Below, one piece after another: positions 36,143 through 45,911 of a stretch of 64,000 bases of DNA (position 1 is its first letter; every line of letters begins with the position of its first letter). The notes beneath the pieces were generated by a model. The model made no database searches, was not told where the DNA came from, and was given only the letters and a program-made list of their open reading frames with translations. The position numbers and the translations under genes are program-made. Source of the stretch: Candidatus Liberibacter europaeus (lineage in GTDB: Bacteria > Pseudomonadota > Alphaproteobacteria > Rhizobiales > Rhizobiaceae); the NCBI GenBank assembly GCA_003045065.1, contig PSQJ01000006.1, positions 1-64,000 of the forward strand, read 5' to 3'.

Positions 36143-37500
36143 CAGAACATCAAAAAACGATGGTTGATTGGATTTTAAACCATGATCGCTGTGCAGTTTG
36201 GGCATCTATGGGATCAGGTAAAACCGCTTCTGTTTTGTTTGCTTTATCCATAATACGCATAGAAGATCCTAGTCCTATTTTAGTTATTGCACCTTTGCGT
36301 GTTGCGACTACAGTATGGAGAGATGAAATAGAGCGTTGGTCAGCTTTTTCTGATATGCGAATTTCCTGTATTGTCGGAACGGAAAAAGAACGTTTATCAG
36401 CCCTTTCAACTGTTGCCGATATATACACCATTAATTTTGAAAATATCCCTTGGTTAGTTCAACAAGATAATTGGAAGTTTCCTACTGTTGTTGTTGATGA
36501 AAGTACAAGGTTAAAATCCTTTCGTATTCATCAAGGAGGTAAACAAGCTAAAGCTTTAGCCAAAATGTCCTTTTCCAAAATAAAACGTTTTATTGAATTG
36601 ACAGGTACACCCTCGCCTAATGGTCTAATTGATTTATGGGGGCAGATCTGGTTTTTGGATAAAGGAGAAAGTTTAGGACGGGTATTTAAAAGTTATGTTC
36701 AACGTTGGTTTGATACTCAACAAGTTGGTAGTCATGTTGGAGCCGTTCGCCATTATCCTAAAAGCTTTGCTCAAACAGAAATTGAAGCTAAACTTGCTGA
36801 TTATTGCTTATCTCTAAATATAGCTGATTACAAAGATATTGATGAACCTGTTATTCTGACACATCTTCTATCTTTATCTACATCAATGCAGAAACTGTAT
36901 AAGAAGTTTGAAAGAGAGATGTTTTGTGAGATTGAAGAACAGTCTTTAGAGGCGTTTAGTTCCGCTGCTAAAACTATCAAATGTCTTCAACTAGCTAATG
37001 GAGCAATTTACTACAATGATCAAAAAGATTGGAAAGAAGCCCATAATATCAAAATAAAAGCTTTGGAATCAATTAAAGAGGAAGCTGGTGGCACACCTAT
37101 TTTAGTGGCTTATCATTTTAATAGTGATTTAGACCGATTGCATAAAGCTTTTCCACAAGGCAAGAAATTAGATAAAAACCCGCAAACTATAGTTGATTGG
37201 AATAAGGGCAAAATACCTTTATTGTTCGCACATCCTATGTCGTGTGGCCATGGGTTAAACCTCCAATATGGGGGCAATATTCTTGTTTTCTTCTCCTTGT
37301 GGTGGGATTTAGAAACTCATCAACAGATGATTGAACGTATTGGAGTAACCAGACAACGACAAGCTGGTTTCAACCGAGCAGTGTTTGTTCATTATCTCAT
37401 TGCTAAAAATACCATTGACGAAATCATTTTAAAACGTTTGCAAACCAAAGCTTCAGTTCAAGAATTGTTACTTGAAGCTATGAAAAAGGAGGCAGTATGA
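36127..37500 (+). CDS. SNF2-like DEAD/DEAH helicase
   Basis: WASMGSGKTASVL, VVDESTRLKSF, motif VI region QMIERIGVTRQRQ. Confidence 0.88.
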   Translation: MLLKLAEHQKTMVDWILNHDRCAVWASMGSGKTASVLFALSIIRIEDPSPILVIAPLRVATTVWRDEIERWSAFSDMRISCIVGTEKERLSALSTVADIYTINFENIPWLVQQDNWKFPTVVVDESTRLKSFRIHQGGKQAKALAKMSFSKIKRFIELTGTPSPNGLIDLWGQIWFLDKGESLGRVFKSYVQRWFDTQQVGSHVGAVRHYPKSFAQTEIEAKLADYCLSLNIADYKDIDEPVILTHLLSLSTSMQKLYKKFEREMFCEIEEQSLEAFSSAAKTIKCLQLANGAIYYNDQKDWKEAHNIKIKALESIKEEAGGTPILVAYHFNSDLDRLHKAFPQGKKLDKNPQTIVDWNKGKIPLLFAHPMSCGHGLNLQYGGNILVFFSLWWDLETHQQMIERIGVTRQRQAGFNRAVFVHYLIAKNTIDEIILKRLQTKASVQELLLEAMKKEAV

Positions 37501-37865
37501 CTAAAGACATTAAAGAGGCAATACACGATTATGAGGCTTTCAACCCTGACGCATCTGCCCGTCTCAAACTCATACAAAGGGCACAAAAGCATGAAGCACA
37601 ATATCTTCCATCTGAGAAGACGCTATATTCAATAGTTAAAAACTTCAAACCTTGCCATCAACTATCTACCATAGAAGCCCTGATAGAATTCGAGTATTTA
37701 ACTCTTATTTGTCTACACCATCGTAGGAATTATTATAGACTTTATATTGGAATACCAGATGGGCTTTATGATGATTTAGAAGCTAGAGTTGAAGCTCTAA
37801 GAAAAGTTATCCCACCAGAATTCATCCCCCCTAAACACATATTATTAGACAATATAGGATATTAA
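37497..37865 (+). CDS. Hypothetical phage protein
   Basis: 122 aa, 4-nt overlap with helicase. Confidence 0.65.
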   Translation: MTKDIKEAIHDYEAFNPDASARLKLIQRAQKHEAQYLPSEKTLYSIVKNFKPCHQLSTIEALIEFEYLTLICLHHRRNYYRLYIGIPDGLYDDLEARVEALRKVIPPEFIPPKHILLDNIGY

Positions 37866-37867
37866 TC

Positions 37868-38413
37868 ATGTCCTATCTTTTTATCTTAATCGGAGCATCG
37901 GGAGTTGGCAAAACCACTTTAGCTAAAGCTGTTGTCGAAGTTTCTAATAATCTAGTCATGCCTTTAGGAGTAACCACAAGAGCACCTAGGGAGTTTGAAG
38001 AAGATGGCGTAGATTATCGGTTTATATCATCTAACCTATTTCAAGTTTGGAAAGAAAGAAATTACTTCATAGAAACTACGATTTATCGGGATAAGCATTA
38101 TGGCTTATTGAAATCTGATATCATTGAAACTTTGAACAAAGGATTTGATGTTTTAACGATACTCACAAATGAGGGATTAGCGGAATTTGAAAGACTGTTT
38201 CATAAACAGATAATTCCCATATTCATCGCTCCTCCATCCACAGACGTTCTACAACAACGAAGAGAGCAAAGAAGAGGTAAACACGTCCTAATCCCAGATG
38301 AAGACATTTACGGAATGAAAAGAGCGTATCAGTTCAAAATTGTAAATGACAATTTGAAACATGCAGTAGAGCAAATCCGTCTGATTACAACAATAGTCAA
38401 ACAAAAGGAGTAA
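37868..38413 (+). CDS. Guanylate kinase-like protein
   Basis: IGASGVGKTTLAKAVV, TTRAPREFEEDGVDYRF. Confidence 0.8.
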   Translation: MSYLFILIGASGVGKTTLAKAVVEVSNNLVMPLGVTTRAPREFEEDGVDYRFISSNLFQVWKERNYFIETTIYRDKHYGLLKSDIIETLNKGFDVLTILTNEGLAEFERLFHKQIIPIFIAPPSTDVLQQRREQRRGKHVLIPDEDIYGMKRAYQFKIVNDNLKHAVEQIRLITTIVKQKE

Positions 38414-38421
38414 AACAAAAG

Positions 38422-38601
38422 ATGAGTAAAGAGCCACATCCCCAAACAGGGCGTATTAGTATTCGTGATACAGCAAGAGTTGTTCAAGAGACCAATATAA
38501 GAATTGAGATTGAACGAGATGGAACCCTTTATCGGTTTGAACCTTTGAACAAAAAGAAAAAGCCAATATTGGAAGATGATAGTAATCCTTTAGGGCGGTG
38601 A
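38422..38601 (+). CDS. 59-aa protein immediately upstream of integrase (candidate excisionase/RDF)
   Basis: MSKEPHPQTGRISIRDTARVVQETNIRIEIERDGTLYRFEPLNKKKKPILEDDSNPLGR*; below track length cut-off. Confidence 0.55.
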   Translation: MSKEPHPQTGRISIRDTARVVQETNIRIEIERDGTLYRFEPLNKKKKPILEDDSNPLGR

Positions 38602-38602
38602 G

Positions 38603-39658
38603 ATGAGGAAAAACAAACTCCCTCCTTATGTGGTTAAGGAACGTACACGTCATGGAAAATTAGTGTTTTACTTCAGGAAAAACGGTGGTTTACGTACTCG
38701 TCTCCCCTATCCTAACGATCCTAAATTTATGACCTATTACCTTGCTGCATTATCAGGAATTCCAATAGAACAAGGGTTTATTAAACCACACAAAAAAGAG
38801 CCTAAAACCCTACGATGGTTGATATCTCAATATCGTAAAAGTTCACATTGGGCGAGATTAGCAGTTAACTCCAGAAAGAGTTTAGGTTTGTATTTTGACC
38901 AAGTTATTATAAAATCAGGGGATTTTGACTATAAAAAAATCACATCCAAACACATTAAATTAGGATTGGAAACACGTAAAGATACACCGGCCAGTGCAAC
39001 CCAATTTTTAGTTTCCATGCGGACTTTATTCGGATGGGCACATAAACAAGAATACATTGATACTAACCCATGTATCGGCATAGAAAACCCAAAATATAAA
39101 ACAGACGGATTCAAACCTTGGACAATTGAAGACATGTATAAATTCCAAAGTTATTGGAAAGAAGGAACTATTCCACGATTAGCTTTTGAATTTATATTGC
39201 TTACTGGATTGAGAATTTCTGATGCATGTAGAGCAGGACACCAACATTTAAAGGATAATATCTTTTCTATTCAAACTCAGAAAGTCGGAACGGTTATAAC
39301 AGTTGAATTACCAGATAGTTTTATGAAATTGCTTGAGATAACCCCAACAGGCAAAGAAAGTTTCTTTATTAATAGAGAAAAAGCAAAGATGAATTCCCCT
39401 CAATTTGGCCTGTGGTTTTCCTATAAAGCTAAACAAGCAGGAGTTAATAAATCGGCACATGGTGTTAGGAAATTGTCAGCAACTTTATTAGCAGAAGCTG
39501 GAGGAACAACCCATGAATTAATGGCAGTATACGGGTGGAAATCAGTATCACAAGCAGAAAGATACACAAGAGGAGCGGATAGAATACGTTTAGGGATTCA
39601 AGCTTCTAAGCTAATTTCTAACTCATTAAACCCCGCACCCAATAAAAAGGTAAGGTAG
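38603..39658 (+). CDS. Tyrosine recombinase / phage integrase
   Basis: LLTGLRISDAC, SAHGVRKLSATLLAEAG, GWKSVSQAERYTR. Confidence 0.9.
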   Translation: MRKNKLPPYVVKERTRHGKLVFYFRKNGGLRTRLPYPNDPKFMTYYLAALSGIPIEQGFIKPHKKEPKTLRWLISQYRKSSHWARLAVNSRKSLGLYFDQVIIKSGDFDYKKITSKHIKLGLETRKDTPASATQFLVSMRTLFGWAHKQEYIDTNPCIGIENPKYKTDGFKPWTIEDMYKFQSYWKEGTIPRLAFEFILLTGLRISDACRAGHQHLKDNIFSIQTQKVGTVITVELPDSFMKLLEITPTGKESFFINREKAKMNSPQFGLWFSYKAKQAGVNKSAHGVRKLSATLLAEAGGTTHELMAVYGWKSVSQAERYTRGADRIRLGIQASKLISNSLNPAPNKKVR

Positions 39659-39729
39659 GAGTTGTAAAAAACCATGTTAAATCAAATACTTAAGTCTATT
39701 TTAGACATAATTGATCAATATTTATAGTT

Positions 39730-41220
39730 TCAATGCGATTGACGACGTAAAAATGCGGGTATTTCTAATTTATCATCGTCATAATCATCAAATGACTTTG
39801 ATTTTACTTTAATATCATCCGCATAGTTCTGATCATCAGATAAATTGCTATCCCCTCTCTTTAAGATTGAAATATTTGTATCAGTATCTTTAGGACAAAC
39901 TTCTGAATTTATAGGAACATCTGCACGTAAACCAAAAGAATAGGCAATACGTCTTAACAAACCCATAATTCCACGATCTTCTAAATTATTCAACTCCCCT
40001 ACCATTTGAACTTTAGAGATATAGTGTTTCGGATTTGATGATTCTGGAACAATATCTTTGTGAATCAAACAATCTTTATCTAAATAATTTTCAACAATAT
40101 TTGAATCATTATTGTTTGAATTATCTATTGTATTTGAATCTTCAGAGGACAGTTTTTGGGAAGAAATGCCAAACAAATTTGATGTCTTGAGAGGATTATT
40201 ATCTAAATTAGGAAGAATTTCATCATCATTTTTTTCTTCATGCAAATTACGATCTATACCAGTAGCCACAACTGAAACTCGAACAACTCCTTCAAGAGCC
40301 TCATCAAAAGTAGCACCAAGAATAATATTTGCTTCAGAATCAACTTCTTCTCGGATACGAGTAGCAGCCTCATCAACTTCAAATAACGTTAGATCACGTC
40401 CTCCCGTAATCGAAATCAATAATCCTTGCGATCCCTTCATGGAAGCTTCATCAAGCAAAGGATTAGCAACCGCTGCTTCAGCAGCTTGTATACCACGCCC
40501 AGGACCAGAAGCTTCTCCTGTTCCCATCATTGCACGTCCCATATTACGCATTACTGAACGAACATCCGCAAAATCGAGATTGATTAAACCCTCTTTAATC
40601 ATGAGATCTGTTATACAAGAAACACCTGAATAAAGCACCTGATCCGCCATAGAGAAAGCATCCGCAAATGTTGTTCTGTCATTGGCTATTCGAAATAAAT
40701 TTTGATTAGGAATGATAATCAAAGTATCAACTGTTTCTTGCAACGCTTCTATACCAGCTTCTGCTATACGCATGCGCCTAGAACCTTCAAAATGAAAAGG
40801 CTTAGTAATAACACCGACAGTTAGAACTCCTTTGCTACGTGCTATTCCTGCTATAATTGGTGCTGCCCCCGTTCCTGTACCACCTCCCATTCCAGCGGTA
40901 ACGAAACACATATGTGCATTGTCTAAACTACTTGCAATCTCATCAATACATTCTTCAGCTGCGGCACGACCAACCTCTGGATGAGATCCAGCTCCAAGCC
41001 CTTCCGTAACACCAACTCCAAGTTGGATCTTATTATCAGCTTTAGACATCGTCAAAGCCTGTGCATCGGTATTTGCAACAATAAAATTAACACCTTGAAG
41101 CCCTGAAGAAATCATGTTGTTCACGGCATTTCCTCCAGCTCCTCCTACACCATATACAACTATGTTAGGACTCAACTCAGTTACATCCATATTTGAGCGT
41201 TTTAATGCCATGAAATCCAC
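39730..41220 (-). CDS. ftsZ: Cell division protein FtsZ
   Basis: [24 protein letters not shown]-terminal IPAFLRRQ. Confidence 0.98.
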   Translation of the reverse strand: MDFMALKRSNMDVTELSPNIVVYGVGGAGGNAVNNMISSGLQGVNFIVANTDAQALTMSKADNKIQLGVGVTEGLGAGSHPEVGRAAAEECIDEIASSLDNAHMCFVTAGMGGGTGTGAAPIIAGIARSKGVLTVGVITKPFHFEGSRRMRIAEAGIEALQETVDTLIIIPNQNLFRIANDRTTFADAFSMADQVLYSGVSCITDLMIKEGLINLDFADVRSVMRNMGRAMMGTGEASGPGRGIQAAEAAVANPLLDEASMKGSQGLLISITGGRDLTLFEVDEAATRIREEVDSEANIILGATFDEALEGVVRVSVVATGIDRNLHEEKNDDEILPNLDNNPLKTSNLFGISSQKLSSEDSNTIDNSNNNDSNIVENYLDKDCLIHKDIVPESSNPKHYISKVQMVGELNNLEDRGIMGLLRRIAYSFGLRADVPINSEVCPKDTDTNISILKRGDSNLSDDQNYADDIKVKSKSFDDYDDDKLEIPAFLRRQSH

Positions 41221-41308
41221 TCCTTTTCATTAATATTCGATATTATGCAACCTAAAACCATATATTTTATCTCATTTTTTACAAATATAATAACAATAAA
41301 TGTTTGAA

Positions 41309-42637
41309 TTAAAAAGCACTCTGCAACCATTTTCCTAGAAATGGAATTTTACTTTTATTCAATCCATAAAAAGAAGAATAATCGCCAATATAATCAATTT
41401 CTTTTGAAGCCAACTGTGGATATACCATTAAACCTACAACCGTTGAAAAAGATGTTCCTTTAGCAGGAAATGGCAAGCCGGAAACTCCCATAGGCCTTCC
41501 TATGCGCACATTAGGAGATATCATTCTCCTTACAAGCTCTTGTAATCCAATCAATTGGCTTGCACCCCCAGTAAGAATCACACGTTTGCCAGAAATGGAA
41601 CCAAATCCAGACTTATTGGCACGTTCAGTAATCAACTCTAATGTCTCCTCAACGCGTGCTCGAACAATACGTGAAACCATAGCCCTAGAAACCTGAACCT
41701 GATCCTCTTGCTCATCATCACCAATAGATGGAACAGATAAAATCTCATTCTCATCTACGATACTAGAAATAGCATTAGCATGAACAACCTTAAGACGCTC
41801 AGCATCATCAATAGATATAGATAATCCTCGTGCTAAATCGTTTGTAACGTGGCATCCTCCTATAGCAATCATATCAAGGTATACCAATTTTCCATTCTCA
41901 AAAATTGATATTTTAGTTGTACCACCTCCCATATCAATAACTATACAGCCTAATTCAAATTCATCATCTACAATAGAAGCCAAACCACTTGCATAGGGTG
42001 ATGCTACCATTCCTTCAACAGAAAGATGAGCTCTATTAATAGCTACCTCTAAGTTTTTAATCGCAGATTTTTCAGCTGTAACCATATGAACATCCATCTC
42101 TAATCTCTCACCAAACATTGATATAGGTGAATGTATGCCAGGCTTTCCGTCTAAGGAATAATTGGTCACGATAGAGTGCAATACATTATAAGACTTTTCA
42201 CATGAATATCTTTTAGAAAATCTTATAAGATCTTGAATATCTGTTTTTTTAATTTCTCTCCATCCTATTTCCATTCCTACAGAATGATTGATAGAATTTA
42301 AACGTCCAAAAGAAACATTTACAATGAGATTATCTATTGTTAATCCCGCCATATGTTCAGCAGAATCAACAACCTGACGTATAACTCCTTCTACAGCATC
42401 AAGGTCAACAATTGCACCCATTTTCACCCCACGTGACTTTTGACATCCAATTCCGACGACTTCAATACGATGCGTCCTACCAGGCAAAAGATTACTAGCA
42501 TCCATAGGAATAAATTTACCAATCATACAGACAATTTTTGTTGAACCAATATCTAATACAGGAATGATATATGTACGATTAGGTGACAAGCGCTTACTAT
42601 ACTGTGGACTGGTGCAAGGTATCGTAAAAATACTCAT
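41309..42637 (-). CDS. ftsA: Cell division protein FtsA
   Basis: VLDIGSTKIVCMIG, VIDMGGGTTKISIF. Confidence 0.97.
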   Translation of the reverse strand: MSIFTIPCTSPQYSKRLSPNRTYIIPVLDIGSTKIVCMIGKFIPMDASNLLPGRTHRIEVVGIGCQKSRGVKMGAIVDLDAVEGVIRQVVDSAEHMAGLTIDNLIVNVSFGRLNSINHSVGMEIGWREIKKTDIQDLIRFSKRYSCEKSYNVLHSIVTNYSLDGKPGIHSPISMFGERLEMDVHMVTAEKSAIKNLEVAINRAHLSVEGMVASPYASGLASIVDDEFELGCIVIDMGGGTTKISIFENGKLVYLDMIAIGGCHVTNDLARGLSISIDDAERLKVVHANAISSIVDENEILSVPSIGDDEQEDQVQVSRAMVSRIVRARVEETLELITERANKSGFGSISGKRVILTGGASQLIGLQELVRRMISPNVRIGRPMGVSGLPFPAKGTSFSTVVGLMVYPQLASKEIDYIGDYSSFYGLNKSKIPFLGKWLQSAF

Positions 42638-43575
42638 TAGTTAACCTTATCCAATATTTTTTTACGCAAATCAATAATCGATTGACGATCTATAAATGAT
42701 CCAACTGTAAGACGAATGGTAATACGATCAGGAATCCTCATATCAATAACACTAATATCTCTATCAAAAATTTTATATTTATTTTGTAATTCAAGCAACT
42801 TAAACAATGCATCACTAAATTTTTCTTCAGGAAGATTAACAACTATACCGTTTTGAAGGTGCATATCCCAACGTCTTTCAGCAATCCAATTATAAGCTTT
42901 AACAAGCTTTGCAATTTCTGAAAATTCTAATAATTTTGCAAAAGATTTAATCTCCCTATTAACACCCTTTCCGATCAATTTGGGTAAATACGAAAATTTT
43001 GCGTTACTAAATGATTCAATTATATCCCCGTCTTTATCTATAAGGAAAAAATTCGCATCACGTTGCCATATTGCATAAGGATCACGTTCTTTGATACGAA
43101 TTTCTATAGTATTAGGATAAATCCTGTGAATTTCAGCATGTGAAATCCATGGTAATTTCAACAAATTATTTTGAACTATTGCCGCATCAAAAGATATTAA
43201 TGATTTGTTCCAATTAACTCCCAAACAGCGAATTATATCAACTTCTGAAGTTTCAACATTACCAATAATTCTAATCTTCTCAATCGAAAAATCGTATATA
43301 TACCCCAACATATCCGTGGATAAACGCGTATTTCCACCGACTAAAAACCCATAAATACCAACTATTGAAAAGAAAAGTATAGTAAAAGCAATTCCAGAAT
43401 AAGGAGGGAAAATCTTCTCAAGAAAAAAACAAAAGTTCAGAAAAGCTCTCATATCTTCCAAACCCCATCCAATATAAAAAAGAAATGACATTACAATAGA
43501 AAAGCTAAGTAAAGTATTAAATGCCAAATAATACCTATCACTTAACGCATACATGAAGCGTCCTCCAACATCCAA
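42637..43575 (-). CDS. ftsQ: Cell division protein FtsQ
   Basis: POTRA-like region and position in dcw order. Confidence 0.92.
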   Translation of the reverse strand: MDVGGRFMYALSDRYYLAFNTLLSFSIVMSFLFYIGWGLEDMRAFLNFCFFLEKIFPPYSGIAFTILFFSIVGIYGFLVGGNTRLSTDMLGYIYDFSIEKIRIIGNVETSEVDIIRCLGVNWNKSLISFDAAIVQNNLLKLPWISHAEIHRIYPNTIEIRIKERDPYAIWQRDANFFLIDKDGDIIESFSNAKFSYLPKLIGKGVNREIKSFAKLLEFSEIAKLVKAYNWIAERRWDMHLQNGIVVNLPEEKFSDALFKLLELQNKYKIFDRDISVIDMRIPDRITIRLTVGSFIDRQSIIDLRKKILDKVN

Positions 43576-44516
43576 GACAGAAGGTCTTCAAAACAATATC
43601 CCGCATATGAAGCCATTTCAGGAAAAAGAGAAGTGGGAGTCATACCTGGCTGAGTATTTATTTCCAACCAAAAAATCTTTTGTGAAACATTGTCAAAGAT
43701 AAAATCTGATCTACTTATACCACAACAACCAATGGATTTATGTGCAAGACTAGAAAGTTTTTGTATTTCTTCATAAATATCTGGAGGAATATTTGCTGGT
43801 AAAATATGTTCAGATTTCGCCAGTGAATATTTGGCATCATAATTATAGAAATTTGAGTTTTTTGCAACAATTTCAATAACATCAAGCGGTTTGTCTCCAA
43901 TAATTCCACACGTTAACTCAACACCATCAATATATTTTTCAACAAGCAATTGATTTCCATAGCACCAATCAGAAGATTGCAAAAAATCTAGAGGAACGGA
44001 TTCTCCCTCCTTAACCAATACAATTCCTAAAGAAGATCCACCATTCACAGGTTTAATAATGTAAGGTGGAGTCATAACATGATTTTCGTCCATACTTAAA
44101 CGATCAACTAAAATTGACGGACAAACTGGCACACCAAGAGCACCCACAATCTTCTTAGAACGAAACTTGTCCATGGATAAAGCTGAAGCTAAAATACCAG
44201 AATGCGTATAAGGTATTTCCAAGCATTCTAGTATACCTTGAATACCTCCTCCTTCTCCAAAACCTCCATGTAAAACATTTAAAGCCACATCCGGCTTTAA
44301 ATTAGAAAGAATATCCATGGAAGAGCGATCAAAATCAACTTTGCTCACTTTAAACCCCTTGTTTTCTAAAACAGAAGAACAAGCTTGGCCAGAAGAAAGA
44401 CTTACACTTCTCTCTGAAGAAGTTCCACCCATCAAAACAGCTATATGTTTACTTCTAATCACCGTTTTACTTCTCATAAACCAATTTACAATTAAATCGA
44501 CTAAATTCTCTAACAA
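43542..44516 (-). CDS. ddlB: D-alanine--D-alanine ligase
   Basis: VLMGGTSSERSVSLSSG, EINTQPGMTPTS. Confidence 0.96.
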   Translation of the reverse strand: MLENLVDLIVNWFMRSKTVIRSKHIAVLMGGTSSERSVSLSSGQACSSVLENKGFKVSKVDFDRSSMDILSNLKPDVALNVLHGGFGEGGGIQGILECLEIPYTHSGILASALSMDKFRSKKIVGALGVPVCPSILVDRLSMDENHVMTPPYIIKPVNGGSSLGIVLVKEGESVPLDFLQSSDWCYGNQLLVEKYIDGVELTCGIIGDKPLDVIEIVAKNSNFYNYDAKYSLAKSEHILPANIPPDIYEEIQKLSSLAHKSIGCCGISRSDFIFDNVSQKIFWLEINTQPGMTPTSLFPEMASYAGYCFEDLLSWMLEDASCMR

Positions 44517-44939
44517 CTAATTTATTTATAAGTACATCAAGGTTAACGAAGCGTTCATTTTTATTAATTTTTTAATAAAAACATGTATTATTTCTTCTTT
44601 ATATAAAATTAAAAACATGAAATTGAAAAGTATCCTATATAACCACTTGATATGGTTTATATTATTATTAGAAAAAAAATTAATACTAATTTGCATACCA
44701 ATATCATCCCATGTAATGGGGGGATGATGTTGGTGTTAATAGCAAATATTTGGTAGATTTTTCTAATTTACAATAATATTTTACGACATATTGATGGATA
44801 TTTGTTGTTTCTAATAACAAATATCCTAATTATCTGCCAAAATTCAGATGGGAAAATCACGCTCGTCAAAGTAAAATAAGTGATATTTTAAAGAGAAAGT
44901 CGTTAATAAAATTTACAACATAGCAAAATAATTACTTAT

Positions 44940-45311
44940 TAATCCAAAGGTATAATCCTAAACTTGTTTCCCATATGGCTTTTCTAGCAGGTGATCTTTC
45001 AATCACTCCTATTATTTTTGCTTCAAGCATCAGATATTCTAACTCTTTCTGTAGAATTTGTTTTTTGATTTCAGAGTCTGTGAGAGATGCACACATCTCA
45101 ACCGCCAAATAAGCTGCTAAAATTTCAAGAAAAATTTGATTGCAAATCGCGCCAAACTAGCCATTATAAGCAAATCTAAATAGAAAAAAGCCGCATTAAA
45201 TGCCCGCTTGAACTCGTTGACTGAGTTTAGACTTCCCCTGCAGGTATTATCTACAGAAGGAAGAACCAATTTCCGAAGGGAGAGATTGATTAGATTTAAC
45301 ATGGAAATCAC
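44940..45311 (-). pseudogene. Decayed phage head-tail adaptor gene
   Basis: Frame pieces MLNLINLSLRKLVLPSVDN...DLLIMASLARFAIKF and LAAYLAVEMCASLTDSEIKKQILQKELEYLMLEAKIIG. Confidence 0.5.
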
Positions 45312-45324
45312 CTACTTTTTTAGG

Positions 45325-45699
45325 ATCTTGGACTAATATCTTAGCAACATGCTTTTCGTTAGTACGAGTTGCATCCATTTTCATGGAGTACAAGATCTGG
45401 TAGTTTTGGCAAATGCTAACTGATTTTTTTTATATCACGCCATTTGCCTAAAATTACTTATTTTTTCACAAATAGTGGAAGCATTTTTACTGCTTTTGGA
45501 TCATGTTTTTTAATGGTAGACTCCCAAACTCCAACCACTTATGATGTTTTCTCTTGTTTATAGGCTTCAGAGGTACGACTTCACTATAATAGACTTTAAT
45601 ACCAAGTATTTCACCTATATAGCCGCAACTCATCTTCTGTCTGTAAAGAAAAGCAGTAATTAAACTATGATCTAACACTAAATTATCACTGGTCAGCAT
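45325..45699 (-). pseudogene. Decayed phage major capsid gene
   Basis: Frame pieces GYIGEILGIKVYYSEVVPLKP and YSMKMDATRTNEKHVAKILVQDPKK. Confidence 0.45.
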
Positions 45700-45911
45700 G
45701 AGAAATAATTAAACTAATCTATATCTCTCTCTTGATTTAATAAACACGAGATTGATCCTCCAATATCTTATCAAAGGTCAAGCCTAATTGGATTAAATAT
45801 ATCCCCCCAACGATTTTAAAATCTTGTATATTAATATTCGGATATATATATGATTGTATGATAGTCATTAAATTAAATTTTATATGACTTTTTATAACTA
45901 TTATAGGAAAA

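Larger units (their letters stand above)
1..39660. mobile_element. Podovirus-like prophage (left end outside window; right end between integrase and ftsZ)
   Basis: Contiguous terS/terL/portal/scaffold/capsid/adaptor/nozzle/internal proteins/tail fibre, repressor, DNA polymerase, helicase and tyrosine integrase; host ftsZ follows directly. Confidence 0.93.

Noticed and set aside
40112-40633. Plus-strand 173-aa ORF opposite ftsZ
   Set aside because: Antisense to conserved ftsZ; Ser/Arg-rich shadow translation
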